64,000 nt of DNA from Lonicera japonica (taxonomy: Eukaryota > Streptophyta > Magnoliopsida > Dipsacales > Caprifoliaceae), in the NCBI GenBank assembly GCA_021464415.1, contig CM038466.1:50281356-50345355 (forward strand), read 5' to 3'. Under the pieces are notes generated by a model. That model had not been told where the DNA came from. It made no database searches and saw nothing but the letters and a program-made list of their open reading frames with translations. A program made the translations under genes and the position numbers. Positions 10,917 to 23,894 of the stretch are shown piece by piece; positions within the stretch are counted from its first letter, which is position 1, and each line of letters starts with the position of its first letter.

Positions 10917-11900
10917 GTGTACAAAGAAGCATTTTTACGTGCTAACAATCTTAACCCTACTTTGCCTAGTTTTATTGTGTCTCTTTTGCAGGATTACAAA
11001 TATGTCTTTCTGAAGGAAACATCACAGTGCGTGCCTCCAATACAAGGAACTGAACATCAGATTGATTTTGTATCTAGTGCTTCTATTCCAAACCGACCAG
11101 GCTATAGGAGTAATCTCGAGGAAACAAAGGAACTTCATCGACAAGTTGAGTTGATGGAGAAAGGGCACATAAGAGAAAACATGAGTCCATGCTTCATTCT
11201 AGTTTTATTGGTACCTAAGAAGGAGGGACATTGCGAATGTGGGTTAAATGCTGAGCAATTAATAATATCTCTATAAAGTATCGTCATCATAATCCACGCT
11301 TAGATGATATGCTTAATTAATTGCATGGTTCTTGTGTATTTTTTGAAATTGATTTGAAAAGTGGTTATCATCAAATTAGAATGATAAAAGGGGATGAATG
11401 GAAAACTGCTTTTAAAGAAAAACATTGATTATATGAGTGGTTACTTCTACCTTTTAGTTTGACTAATGCTCCTAACACTTTTTTGAGATCAATGAATCAT
11501 GTTTTAAGAGCATTTATATGTAGATTTGTAGCTGTCTACTTTGATGATATACTAGTCTATAGCAAGAGCTTAGATGAGCATGAATTAGATTTGAGATATG
11601 TCTTAGTTGTATTGCGATAGGAGAAATTATTCGCTAATCTCAAGAAGTGTACCGAATAAACTTGTGTTTATTGGTTTTGTTGTAAGTGCACAAGGTATAC
11701 AGGTTGATGAGGAAAATGTCAATCCAAGCAGTATAAGAATGGCTAAGTCCTACAAGTGTTGGACAGGTTCGAAGTTTCCATAGACTTGCTAGTTTGTACC
11801 AGCAGTTGGTGGAAAGACTTTGGTACCATAACCACTCCACTTATTGAAGTGATCAAGACAATTGTTAGGTTTTAGATAGGGAGAATAGCAGGAGAAGGCA
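10917..11900 (+). pseudogene. Ty3-gypsy reverse transcriptase remnant
   Basis: The start carries YRSNLEETKEL, MEKGHIRENMSPC and the LVPKKEG block. After a frameshift near 11260 the conserved YHQIRM, GLTNAP-like and YFDDI (catalytic YxDD, near 11540) segments follow, then FVVSAQGIQVDE. Stops and frameshifts interrupt it. This enzyme would copy element RNA to DNA in an intact relative. Confidence 0.85.
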
Positions 11901-12177
11901 TCTAGTTAATCAAAAACAAGCTTAACGCCCCCATTGTTATCTCTACCTAATTTCTCTAAAACTTTTGAAATAGAATATGATGCTTCAAGAAATGATATTG
12001 ATGATCTCCTCTTAGACTTGAAAAGAAATTTTTAAAAAAACAATCTCCAATTTTTCACTATATTCTCCTTATATTTGAGGAGCTCCTATAATTCTTCCCT
12101 CCAAATTTCAGAGAACATACGAGTTGGGATCTTCAAATATCTTATAATTTTTATATTTTTTTTGTTTCTTCTTACGT

Positions 12178-12480
12178 AGGAAGGAATACGATTGCGTACT
12201 TAAGTGCAAAACTTGGCGGGGCCGCTTTGAGCTAGCGTACTAATGAGAAGGAGTTATATGCATTGGTTCGAGCTTAATTTGGAGACATGGTAGCATTATC
12301 TTTGGCCGAAAGAGTTTGTGATTCACTGGGATCATGAGTCTTTGAAGCACTTGGAAAGATAACAAAAGTTGGATAGACGCTATGGCAAATGCATGGATTT
12401 CATTGAGACATTTCCATATGTGATCAAATACAAGCAAGGAAAGGAGAATGTAATAGCAGATGCATGCATTATCGTGTAGT
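12178..12480 (+). pseudogene. Ty3-gypsy RNase H remnant
   Basis: Readable parts include KLGGA, NEKELYALVRA, HESLKHLE and [14 protein letters not shown], which are the RNase H block of Ty3-gypsy polymerases. The frame is broken at least once. The sequence stops just where integrase should begin. Confidence 0.8.
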
Positions 12481-12521
12481 GCAGGTGGCGATTTGAGGAC
12501 AAATCTTTTTCAAGAGAGGAA

Positions 12522-13118
12522 TGCTGTAGACAGGGCTAGCACACAGACATAAACTTGGATGAAATTGGAGCATACCTGTACGCATGGAGAGCGCGGAAGT
12601 CAACTCATATTTTAAGTATTTTTAATTAAAAAACTTGTTTTTATTTCCTTATTCAATTAGGAATTATATTAGTAGTTTTCTTTTGCGTACTTTCCTTATT
12701 GTTTTATAATTAGTTTCTTTCTTATATTAGGTTTCTAATTAAAGTTTTTCTCCTATTTAAGGAGTAGGATTCTATTGTTTTCAAAAACTATTGATTGATT
12801 GATTAATAGAATTGTGAGAGCTTTTCTCTTTTGTTCTTTAATAACATCTTGAACAAATTTGGTTTGTCCACATTGTTCATTAGGCATATCAATTGATTCA
12901 TCATCATCAATTGATAAGTCATTCGTATATAACAAGGTTCGCATTTTCTATAGGTGTTAGGTTGTGATGTCCATCAATCCATCTACCTGTATATACCAAG
13001 GTTCTTTCTTTTCTTTATAAGCAACGGGTCGCAGAGCCATTCAGATTTGTTACTAGATACAATCGTTTAACTGCCTATCGTTACAGATTTCACCCCATCG
13101 TTGGCAGGGTTTGTATCA
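12522..13118 (+). mobile_element. 3' LTR of Ty3-gypsy element
   Basis: It follows the purine run CAAGAGAGGA and starts TGCTGTAGACAGGGC. It ends GTTTGTATCA, giving TG...CA ends. Its second half matches the 5' LTR at 8170-8553. The numerous mismatches between the LTRs show that the insertion is old. Confidence 0.75.
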
Positions 13119-16100
13119 ATTTGTATAAAAAAATTAATTCATCAAAAAATTTTTGTTAGTATTAGTCAATATCTTTTGTAAACTAAGAAATTTAAATATA
13201 TATTCATAATTTACAAGTGTTTACATTTAATATTTGTCTCTACCCACTTTGGTCTTAGAAAATATTTATCTCAAATCCAACTCGTCAAGGAGATTCTAGG
13301 ATATAGAATATTTATAACGAAATTCAATATGGAAGAACCGCCAATTAGAAAGATACTGATCCAGTTAGTGCATGTTTTATTTTAAAAACAAAGTTCAAAA
13401 TCGCACCTTTTACTATATCCATTCATTAAGCCAAAATATTGGATTTTCATACTTATTTAGAGGGTTCAAGTTGAATGAATTTGACTTTAATTATCCAAAA
13501 TTGTTGATATTTGAGTTTTAATAATGAAATTTGATAATATATTTGTTTATAGTGCATTTTATCCTTTTTACAGGTTAAAAATGAGCAAATACAAATTTGG
13601 AGCAAAAAATCCCCAAAGTTAGCCGTTATCGGCTAGTTCGAAGCTGAATTGAGTTTAAGAAGTTAACCGAAAGCAAATCCTAAGCCCAACATGAAGGGAG
13701 TGAATGAAAGAGACCAAGATAATCCAATAGAGCAATCCCAAGCAAAAAAATAGCTCAATAAAATCAAACTGGGAAGTTTAATGAATTAGTTTAATTAATT
13801 TGAATTAATTGATTAATTACTTGAACTTTGAATTTCGAAACGGATATCAATTGTTTTGATTATTCTATGGAGCTCTTTACACAGAACAGTTGCATAGAAC
13901 TAGAGTAGGGTTCTAATGAAAAATATATAGTTTCAATTTTCTTTTGGCTTGTATTGAAAAAAAATAGAATTCAATTAATACAATTGTTCATGTCTCCTTC
14001 AACACAGTGCACGTATTTTCATTAGTGTTCTTCGATCTCTACATATTTGTAACTTATCTTTTTATCTTCTTTTTAATTTATTGCAACTAATGCTCATTAA
14101 TTCCTAGATTATCACTTAATTGCAAGTTTGAATGTGTTTAATTGCTAAAATTTATACTTAAATTTGAGTTTATATTGTTGCAAATATCTAGAAATACTAA
14201 TAATTGGTGTTTTTGTAATTTACTCATAACTTCTTCGTTTTTTGGCCGTTTTTAATGATCCACCTAGCAAAACGACTGTCTTTAAATTCTCTACAAAACT
14301 CCATCCAATTGGAGATTCAAATCCCAAAATTTGCAAAAGGAAGTTAGTCGTTTTCATTGCTGGCAAATTGCGAATTTTCTAAAGTTGTTCAAACCATAAT
14401 TTCTATTTAGCGCATGCTCTTAAATTTTGACTGCTTAAAATTTTTTCATGCTTGTTTGTTAGATTTCAGGCACACATTTGGTCGGTTTGTGTGTGATTTG
14501 AGCACGTTTTGCTTATTTTTCATCATTATGTTAGCGTAAACACATAGTTAGGGGTTTGTGGCGAAAGTATGACGGACAATTGTGCAATTGTGGATCAAAT
14601 ACAATAGTATCTTGAATTTCTCATAGGTTATGGGTCATTTAACAAGTCCAGACAGAATTGTAACTTTTCATAAATTAAAATATGAATTTTTAAGATTCAT
14701 GCTTGACTATTTGACAAAAGACCTGAAAAAATCATAAATTATAGATTTTTGCACTAAAACGCTAATGAGGCTGAATAGAGGACGGTCCTTATCCCCTATT
14801 TAGCTGATTTAGTTATCCAAGTAATTTAGGAAATTTAAGCGCTACTATGATATCATCCCATAATCGGTACTAAAACAGTGCCATTTTTGGCTTTTAACAA
14901 GTGTTTAAGAACGGTTTTGATGTATGCCACACATACCCATAATCAAACTTTAGAAATTATATAGACTTTTGATATTAACTAAAATTGGTTAGACATAGTT
15001 AGAGTTGAAAATAAGTAAACTAAAGGACATTTATTTTTAGTAGAAAGCCAAGTCTACAGTCATATTTTGAATAGCCCGGTCACACTATCTTACAAGTCAT
15101 AGTTACAGATATCCATAACGCTTTTCTCCATTTAGTAAAACACTTGTTTCAGTTACTTTCCCATTTTACCCTTGGTTTATTTTTACCTTTAATTTAGGAT
15201 TCAATTTCCTAATCCACTCTTCCATATTCCATGAGTTCAACCTCGGTCTTATCAAGTACTATAAGCTAACCACCTGCAATTAGGTATATATATTATGCAT
15301 TTTTTAGTGTAGTCATGCATAAACTCAATGACAATATAACCCGTCCCACCCTAATCCACCCTATACATTGTAATTATGTGATATTCAAGTCAAATCAGGT
15401 AATATAATAATTTTAAAAATAAGAAATAAACATTATAGTTCTCCAAATTAATCTAAGTCCATTTGTGTAACAATTGGAAAAATCAATTTTAGTGCATTTG
15501 ATATTATATTTGTGTTCTCTTAGGATTAGTGTACAAAATAAAAATTAACGAAAATATGTTTTTTACTAATATTTATTAATGTTTTGAAAACTAAGAGATT
15601 TAGATATTCTTAATTTACAAATTCTCATATTTAATTTTCGTCTATCATTAATATAGTTCGGTTTTTTTTTTTTTGCTAGTTAAAATTCGGAATATATAAA
15701 AGAGATTCTAGGAAAAAATATTAATAGTGAATTCAATATGTATAAGCTCCAATTAGAAATACCCCTACCTAGTTGGTGCATTTTTGTTTCAAAAAGAAAG
15801 TTTGAAACTAGCGCACCTTTTACTATATGCATAAACTCTAATATAATATATCACACCTTGATTCACCCAAACATTTTAATTATATGATATTCAAGTCAAA
15901 CCATGTAATCTAATAATTTTAAAATAAGAAATAAACATTATAATTCTCCTAATTAATCTAAGTCAATCTTTATAAGAATTGGAAAAATTAATTCTGGTGC
16001 ATTTGATATTATATTTGGGTTTTTTTTGTGACTAGTGTAAAAAAATTTAACGAATAGTTTATTTTACTAATATTTAATATTTTTTTGAAAGAAAAAATTT

Positions 16101-16200
16101 AGATATTCCTAATTTACAATTGCTCATATTTAATACTCTTCCATCATTAATATAGTTTCTTTTTTCAAATAAAAATTGACACATATAAAAACTGATTTTG
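13119..16200. repeat. AT-rich diverged intergenic repeats
   Basis: No gene was found. A recurrent module (GAATTCAATATG, then CCAATTAGAAA, then GTGCATGTTTT-like, then a CACCTTTTACTAT tail) appears near 13316, 15728, 16350, 17320, 17850, 18150, 24... and 25425. A second module (AAATAAACATTATAGTTCTCC, AATTAATCTAAGTCCAT) appears near 15420, 15940, 17460 and 25270. They are degenerate, so a large element body with internal repeats or an old satellite is possible. Confidence 0.5.
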
Positions 16201-16227
16201 ATTCATTACGAAACTGGAGATATGCCT

Positions 16228-16240
16228 GTGCCTATGGCAC
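16228..16240 (-). repeat. Helitron-like 3' hairpin, degenerate
   Basis: The perfect hairpin GTGCC-TAT-GGCAC sits in a context (TTTTGATTCATTAC..., ATATGCCTGTGCC) that matches the better preserved copy at 26070-26096. The CTAG end is not preserved here. Confidence 0.35.
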
Positions 16241-16800
16241 TATGGACCCGAACATGTACTGGAATTTTGTCGTGTAACCTTATAGTGAAGCACCCATCCC
16301 ACACCCGGCTCATTAGAAAAAATCTCAGGTCGTTAAATATTTAGTGTAAAATTAAATATAAGCAGCCACTTAGAAAGAACCCAACACAACTGGTGTTGGT
16401 TTCGTTTTGAAAAATGTGAATATACATCGTTTCTATAAGCATAAGTCCAAACCTAGCCTGCCAACCCCGATGCGTTGTAGTTGTATACTATTAGAAGGAT
16501 ATTTAAGGAAAAATATTATATCCAGTACGGGTCAGATCAAATGGGTTAAAAGTAAGCAAACCTGAACTCAACTGGCTTATTAAGGATATTCTAATCCATA
16601 GGAAATTTATAAGGGGCAATTAAAAAAAAGGGCTTATTAGAGAAAGATTTTCACACTAAGGCCAAGGAATAATTTTTTTTTAAATAAAGGGCCTATTTTT
16701 TATTTTATTGATAATATGACATGTGTCTTTTTTTTTCATTATAAAATGACATCCCAACCCTTAAAATAAACTAAAAAAATATCAATATGCATTAAAATAT

Positions 16801-17050
16801 GGACTGCAATATGAACTTTGCAGTCTATATTTCACTGCAATATGAACTTTGCAGTCCATATTTCACTGCAATGTGAACTTTGCAGTCGATATTTTTAGTG
16901 CAAAGTTCATATTGCAATCCATATTTTACTGCAATGTGAACTTTGCAGTCCATATTTTTAGTGCAAAGTTCATATTGCAGTTCATATTTCACTGCAATAT
17001 GAACTTTGCAGTTCATATTTCACTGCAATATGAACTTTGCAGTCCATATT
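16801..17050. repeat. 31-bp minisatellite with inverted monomers
   Basis: The monomer ACTGCAATATGAACTTTGCA recurs with spacings of 31, 31, 63, 63 and 31 bases. In the 63-base intervals a monomer lies in the opposite orientation (AGTGCAAAGTTCATATTGCA), so the array can fold into hairpins. Open frames seen in it on both strands are artefacts of the repeat. Confidence 0.8.
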
Positions 17051-17894
17051 TTTTGTGAAAATTTCATTAAAAGGGGTAACTTAGGTAATACATAACATGT
17101 TTTTATTAATTAAATGATATTTAAATTTATTCAAATACATTCATTTAAAATATAAAACAAAATAGGCATCTTACACTAATTACCAATTAAAAATAGGCCC
17201 TTCATTCAAATTACCAATTAAAAATAGGCCCTTCATTCAAAAAAATATTATTCATTGGATTTTTGGTAAAAATCAATGTATAATAAGCCCTTCTACCTAA
17301 TTTCTAGAATTTATAATTAGAAGAAAGGGTAACCCAATTAGTGCATGTTATGTTTCCAAAAACTAGAACTCGAACCTTTCACGATGTGCATCCTCAACTC
17401 AATCAGCATTAACCTATTATTATATGATATTATATATGTATTTAATGTAATAAGCTTTATAAGTAATAAACAAATATTATAGTTCCCCATTAACCTAAAT
17501 CCATCAAGATAATTATTGGAAAAATCAAATTCAATAGGTTTTATATTGTAATTTTTTTTTTGTTATTATAACTTATTTTAATAACAAAAATTAATTCACG
17601 AAAATATTTTTTATACTCACATTTAACATTTAATCTCTTCTTGGAATTATAGAAATATAAATATTTTGAATTCAAAATTATTCATAGTTAATTCAATAAT
17701 AATTAGAATAGTTAATTAATATCATGCACTACTAACCTACATATGTACCGGGTTTCTATTTTGAAACCAATATTCAAAAATCGTCTCAAATCTGACTCGA
17801 TCATACGAGAGATATCTTAAGCTATTGCATATATTAGATATACTAAAATTCAATATAACCACCCGGTTACATAGAACTCGACCTACCCGGTGCA

Positions 17895-18373
17895 TGTTTT
17901 GCTTTGAAGAAATTAAATCCGCTCAGTCTCAATATGCATAAATTACTCAAGGGTTATTTAAAGATAAATTGTTATATCTATGTTGAGTCGGGTCAAATGT
18001 GTTAAATTTATGCGAATTTGAACCTGGCCTAAACTTTTGCAGAGTCTTTGTTATGAAACTTATATTCAGCTCCATCTTAAAAGAACTCATCACAAACCCA
18101 ACTTATTAGGGAAATTCTAGTTAATAGGATATTTATAGTGAAATTCTATTTCATGAGCCGTTGATTGGGAAGAATTCGACTCAATAGGTATATGTTTAGT
18201 TTTGAAAACATGAATCCCCACCATTTACTATGTGCATAGGCTCGAACTCGATCTCTCCTGCCCTGGCCACCCAAAACGTCTAGATTGTATGATATGATAA
18301 TTGCATTTGAAGAAAAATTGTTATATTCAAAATCGAGTCAAATTGATGAAACGAGTTAATTTAATAAATTTTA
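17895..18373 (+). repeat. 479-bp direct repeat, left copy
   Basis: It matches 24790-25268 with a constant offset of 6895 bases. I saw no indel and one mismatch (CAAATT here, CAGATT there, about 18333/25228). Its left neighbour is continuous with the surrounding repeat family, so this copy looks like an unoccupied target site. It ends in TTTTA exactly where CACTA subterminal repeats begin. Confidence 0.9.
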
Positions 18374-18925
18374 GGAGACGCACATTGTCCGTCTCCTAAG
18401 CTAAGTATGTGCGTCTCCTAAGAGTTGGGCGACGAGCAAGCCGTCGCCTAAGAGCCGTCTCTTGAGTTGCGTTGCCTAAGATCTCAGGCGACATACAAAT
18501 ATAGGTTCGTCTCCTAAGAATCTCTTAAGCGACGCACATAATGTACATCTCCTAAGTGATCTCTTAAGCGACATAGCTAATGTACGTCTCCTAAGTGAAC
18601 TCTTAGGAGACGCACATTTATTAATGTGCGTTGCCTAAGTGACCAACTTAGGAGACGGATATTGATCAATGTTCGTCTCCTAAGTGAACTCTTAGGAGAC
18701 GTACATTGATCAATATCCGTCTCCTAAGGGTACAACTTAAGAGACGCACATTGGTCAGTGTACGTCTCCTAAGAGGAATACTTAGGCAACGTACATTGTC
18801 GAATGTACGTCTCATAAGTTGTACCCTTAGGAGACGTACATTGACCAATGTGCATCTCCTAAGATGGGACACAGGGCCTTCTTAGGCGACGCACATAGAC
18901 CAATGTGCGTCTTCTAAGTAAAAGA
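18374..18925. repeat. Left subterminal palindromic repeats of CACTA element
   Basis: About a dozen partial or full copies of CTTAGGAGACGCACATTG paired with its inverse CAATGTGCGTCTCCTAAG form near-palindromes of 36-40 bases. Copies vary at GG/GC and C/T positions. Such clustered motifs bind TnpA-like protein in En/Spm. The open frame over this block is spurious. Confidence 0.85.
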
Positions 18926-19220
18926 CCATTTTTTCCAGAAATGCTAAAATTACAGTTACCAATGCAGTAAAAGCTGCATTTTATATATCTGTTATCAAGA
19001 TAACTAAAAGTAACCTATAATCCCTAACAAATAATTCCAAAACACCCAAATTCACAAAATTATAATTCATAAAGCTACATCATGCAATTCACAAAATTTA
19101 ATTAAACTGTCAATATATACATAAAGTCTCAAAGTACTTAGGATCGACAAAATTAAATATTTATTAAAGTCTCAAAATATTCAAAATATACATAGTCTCA
19201 AAATGAACAAAAGAGTTAAC

Positions 19221-19887
19221 TTATGGCCGTTGGCGGGAAGTAGTCTCTCCACCGGAAGCATTCCCTCCAAAAAGCAGCCGGAGTCGAGCTTCCATGTCTT
19301 CCATCTTTCGTTGTTGTTCTTCATTTGCCCGTTGTTGTTCTTCATTTGCTCGTTGTTGTTCGGCCTTGAATCGTCGCATTTCTTTGGCCTCTTGTTCTCG
19401 TTCCTGTTGCATTCTTGCCAAGGTGGACCGGAGCTCCTCGACCTCGGACGACGGATTCGACGTCCGCACACCCTTCAACTGTGGACCCCTCATGTACCCT
19501 ATTCCCATACCGCGAATGACCGTCCCTCTCCGAACACTAACCTCTCCCTGAACAATATCAATCTGTGTCTCAATAGGGAGAGTAATTGGTGCCGGAGGGG
19601 TCGAGTCTGAGCCGCCTTCCACGGGCGGCGGCGTGGGATTCGAGGCTTCAAAGGAGAAGATGGAAGCTTCAACCGTGGCAGTCATAGCAGCCTATAAATA
19701 ACAATTAATTAATTTATAATTCAATAACAATAAATAAATAATAATAAAGCAACAAACAATTAATAGATTGTTACCGCTGCATCTGGAGGAGATGGAATAC
19801 ATTTATTAATGTATTCTTTTTATATACTTCGAAAAGCTGATCCATCGAGCCCCTACCTGTCGGTCTCCTAGATGTCTTAGGAGGCAT
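19221..19887 (-). pseudogene. CACTA TnpA-like (Transposase_24 type) C-terminal fragment
   Basis: The main exon (19691-19221) follows a TATAG acceptor and encodes about 154 residues after its first Met: a Pro/Ser-rich stretch, the motif RGMGIGYMRGP, then a strongly charged coiled coil (ELRSTLARMQQEREQE, with a repeated QQRANEE). This layout is typical of Transposase_24 (Ptta/En/Spm) proteins. A preceding exon (19887-19775) could begin MPPKTSRRPTGRGS and ends at a GTAAC donor, but it does not join in the frame of that Met, so a frameshift or another splice is needed. Its place inside the CACTA element supports the call. It is a fragment and probably inactive. Confidence 0.6.
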
Positions 19888-19937
19888 CTTCGAATACCTG
19901 CATAATTAGACACATTAAAGAAATATGATTGGAATTT

Positions 19938-20339
19938 TCTGATAATAATAATAATAGTAGAATAAGTAGAATAGATATAAGTAGTAGTAGTAGAATAAGT
20001 AGAATAGATATAAGTAGTAGTAGTAGTAGTAGAATAAGTAGAATAAATATAAGTATAAGTAGTAGTAGTAGTATAATAAGTAGAATAAATATAAGTATAA
20101 TTAGTAGTAGTAGTAGTAGTAGTAGTATAATAAGTATAAGTAGTAGTAGTGTGTGCTGTGGGCTGTGTGTGTGCTGCTGTGCGCTGTTGTGTGTGCCGCT
20201 GTGTGCCTGTGCGTGCTGTGTGTGTGCTGTGCGCGCTGCTGTGCGCTGCTGTGTGCTGTTGTGCTGCTGTGTGCCTGTGTGTGATGTGTGTGCTGTGTGT
20301 GTGCTGTGCGCTGCTGTGTGCGCTGCTGTGTGCGCCACA
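19938..20339. repeat. Compound microsatellite in CACTA interior
   Basis: First come (AGT)n and ATA/AGA variants to about 20149, then a GTGCTGTGTGTGCTGC-rich tract to 20339. Several frames stay open through it on both strands because of the repeat, giving Ile/Ser-, Cys/Val- or Thr/His-rich nonsense peptides. Confidence 0.9.
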
Positions 20340-20559
20340 AGCCTACCCAGTCCAGTCCTTAAATAACCCACAAAGAACATCCAAATTACTTTTTGACAGA
20401 CCATCAATATTACATTTAGTCCTCGTTGCAAAGGAGGATGCCAAACCACTTCAATAATTTTCTAGGCCTTATTTTCAAACTTACTAGAATTAAGTTAAAA
20501 CCAAATTCCCCAAACATCACAAGAACTTTTAAAGGAGAGTTGCCCCATTACGAAGGGTG

Positions 20560-20833
20560 TTCATATCAGAGTATCTCCTTTATCATAAAGATCCACCTCT
20601 TTAATTTACCGAGCAATGTTAACAAGTTTCTCTTTAAAACTCTTAGGAATGCACCAATGAACATCAAGAATGAAATACAAAACTTTAGCCTTCAATTTAT
20701 TAGAAAAATCAGTAGCATATTTCAAAAGATCAACCATAGCCCCACCCAACTCTGCCCCAAGGTAGGAAGGTTTCAACTCCTTGTATATGAAGGTTTCAAC
20801 TCTGCCCCTAGCTAGATCATGTTTTTGTGTCAA
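20560..20833 (-). pseudogene. Possible captured gene fragment in CACTA element
   Basis: The minus strand from 20833 reads a plain globular-looking peptide of 75 residues (for example KPSYLGAELGGAMVDLL, then VHWCIPKSFKEKL) and then meets a stop at 20606. After it the same frame continues with IKEVDLYDKGD before another stop. The composition is unlike the repeats around it. I do not recognise the family. CACTA elements are known to carry host gene pieces, and this is a candidate only. Confidence 0.35.
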
Positions 20834-23800
20834 CTCCTTGTATATGAAGATTCTATTTATTTTTTTCCATTATGTTTTCCTTTTCTCTTCAGGGGCTATA
20901 TCGAAGCAATGAAGATTCTATTTATTTTTTTTCCTTTCCTTTTCCTTTCTGCCCTAAACTCTACCAAAACTGATGGAGAATATTGTGTTACCAAATAGAT
21001 ACACGCCAGCTATTAAGAGACCTGCCCTAACAAGGATGTTGAACCAAACAGAGTAATAGAGAATTGCTCCTTACGAAGAGCACAAATAATGAAGAGAATC
21101 TTCAAGAAGAAAGTAAAATAAAATAATCCAATTCCTAAACCAATGCAATTATTCTTTGAAGGAATTTACTTGTCCATATATACACATGAACTATAAATAG
21201 AGAATTTCCACCTTATGAGTGGATTAATTAAACAAAGCTAAAGTCAGCTAAGTAAAGTGGAAGTTCTGTTACACTCCCTTTGTGACTCCGGCCAAAAAAA
21301 TTGGGGACTTTCCTCTGCTTATGCTATTGGTTCAAATGCTGCTGCTAGAGAGTCCAACAAGGTATTGGGTTAATTGGGGACTTTCCGAGCAACCTTTTTG
21401 TAACCCCAGTGAGCACCTTTTCGAAGTAGCAGCTGACTTCGCCCCAAAGATGAGACTTTCGCAATAGGGAGAGTCCAAGGAAATTTATTAAATACTTCTA
21501 TCACATACGTTGCGAAAAGAGGGCTTGAGCACAATTACGCAGTGAAGGAGCAGCTGTGCGGGTGCGGCTTCGTCCTTTTTCCTTCTTCTTCCTCTCTCTC
21601 TCGTTCTCTCTGTGACTGGAAGTTTTCTTCTTCTTCCTCTCTCTCGTTCTCTCGATCTGTGGCTGCGCGGAAGTGTAGATAGAGAGAATTAGGTCTAATT
21701 GGGTAGTTTATACAATAAACTTAGGAGACGTACATTAGCAATGTACGTTGCTTAAGTTAATTTTAATTTTTTTAAATATTTAATATTTTTGTAAAGATTT
21801 AAGGTGAAATAATATATTTTATATTGTTAAAAATAATAATATTTAAATAATTTATTTTATTTTTACAATCTATATACTATTAAAAAATATGTAATGTTAA
21901 ATAGTCTATTTTACTTTATTTTTTCAACATATTTAATTAGTTTATTTTATTTTTACAAAATCTATATGTTGTTAAAAAATAAGTAATGTTAAAAATGCTA
22001 TAACTTAAAATAAGAAACGCAAAATTTAATATCTAAAATCTATTAATCAAGATCAATTAAACAAGATCCATCAAGACTATAGAATTTTCTCAAAAAAAAA
22101 TGCAAAAAAATTATTGAGTAACATAGACTCTAAAACACTCACACCAATAATATACACACAATCAACTCTTTACATACCAAAAATGAATATAAATAATATG
22201 CTTTATTAAATATACATGCTTTTTTGGTGAGTTTTGAAAAACACTTAATTAAACACAAACTCTAACTTATATAGTTATTTTAACCAAATAAAGTACAGAA
22301 CTAAAGTAACTTGATTAGCCAATCACAAATCAATAAGTTGTTCACATGTTTTATAAAAAAAATTTATATATTTTTTTTCTAATTTAAGGTATTGCTTTCA
22401 ATAGTTTTATAATTTAATTTATGAGTTTAAAATTTAGTTTTGCAACCACGTAAAAGTTTTATAATTTAAAATTTTAGTATTATTTTTTAATTTAATTATT
22501 AGATTATAATTTAAAATAAAAAATAAGTTGTATTTTACTGGTTGATTTTTGTCGATTTCGTGTTACAGTTTAACAAATATGTGTAATTTTTATTTATATT
22601 CAAACATGATCCAGTAAGTTATTGGTTGATATTTATAAATTTGTGTATAATTTTATCTGTAAACTCGTGTAAACCTTCCTCTTATAATACTAGTGGCTTT
22701 TTGTAATATGCGAAATGGGCTCACTGGTTAATTTACTTTATATTTTCGAAAATATGCTTTCAATCTGAACCAATTTTCTCGCCACATTTCTGCCAGCGCC
22801 AACCTTCACGGCCACCACTACTCCACACCAGGCCGCCCAATCTTCTTATTTCTTTCTTCTATTCTCATTGGATGGTTTTTGGCAGTGAGAGACAAGTTTT
22901 CAAAAATGGGTTTTGTTTGTAGAGAAAAAGATAGATTGGGCTTTGACGGCCAGATGAGGCGGCTGGAAAGGCTGATCGTCGAAAAAAATGGAGTTGCGGA
23001 GCCTTATAATATGTTTTGACTCCTGACTAGAGTAGCCAACTCTCACCTACTTAAACTTGTCAGGTAAACCATTTAACTTATGTTACCGGAAGTTCCTATG
23101 TTGCAGTTAACTGTCCTACATGGCATTTTAAATTGTCAAACAAGTCTCAACGTCAACTCCGATCCTATATGGCTTTTTAAAATTGTTTTTGAAATACAAA
23201 TTACCCATGAATTTTAACCCGATCCAATTGTGACCAATGGGCTTTATTCTCCAAAATATTGAAGAAAATGCATATATACACACACACATATATGCATTAG
23301 ATTTTACGCATTTATGTTGTACGTGATTTTAGTGTATGATAAAGGTCATTAAACCTATTAATAACTATGTGCTAAGAATTGGGTAATTTTGTCGCTCTGA
23401 ATTCTTTTAATTAGTACGTGGTGGCCAAACGAACTCTTAATTAGAAAAATAGGAGTGTAATATTTTTTTTCCAAGTCTTTAACATAATGTAGGATTGTTA
23501 TGTAAAGTATTAAACAATAATAGCACACTCATATAAATAAAGATTATACTACAGAGAAAATATTAAAATGGTTAAAAAAAAAACCACTTATGCGCAAATA
23601 AATAAAGTTCATTTATGCCTGATTATGTATAACATGAATGTTTTACTAAACATTAGATACAATATATTCAATTTTGTGGTTTAAACATTAAACATAATTC
23701 TAAATAAAAAAAAACAAGTTTTAGAATTTTTAAATTAAAATAAATTTATAATGTTAAAAATAATGAAATAATTTAGAGCTAATTGGCCAAGTGAAGTAGA

Positions 23801-23890
23801 GTTAAAATGTATTTGGAATATTTTAAAACTTAGATTATACTAAGCAAACTATAAAATTTTCAAATATTTGATTTTATTTTTGAATTTTTT
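20834..23890. other. CACTA interior without recognised gene
   Basis: This holds CT-rich leader-like sequence (21560-21660, CTCTCTCTCGTTCTCT), an isolated subterminal-type palindrome (21719-21757) and long AT-rich spacer. A plus-strand frame at 21282-21467 has no recognised domain. Confidence 0.5.
21719..21757. repeat. Isolated subterminal-type palindrome inside CACTA element
   Basis: CTTAGGAGACGTACATT, a two-base centre, then AATGTACGTTGCTTAAG. It matches the subterminal motif but lies 2.2 kb from the nearest cluster. Confidence 0.8.
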
Positions 23891-23894
23891 TGAC

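Larger units (their letters stand above)
8170..13118 (+). mobile_element. Decayed Ty3-gypsy retrotransposon lacking integrase
   Basis: Order is partial 5' LTR, methionine-type primer site, gag, protease, reverse transcriptase, RNase H, purine run, 3' LTR. The protein remains match the common plant Ty3-gypsy polyprotein in order, but frameshifts and stops break every module. RNase H is followed within about 40 bases by the extreme C-terminal end of the polyprotein and the purine tract, so the whole integrase has been deleted. A stretch near 11996-12177 does not fit the connection domain and is probably a small insertion. The element cannot move on its own. Confidence 0.85.

Noticed and set aside
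16825..17058. Open frames on both strands with repeated Cys/Lys/Val pattern
   Set aside because: They are translations of the 31-bp minisatellite.
19877..20457. Long frames rich in Leu/Ile, Thr/His or Cys/Val
   Set aside because: They run through AGT and GTGCT microsatellites, and all frames are open for that reason.
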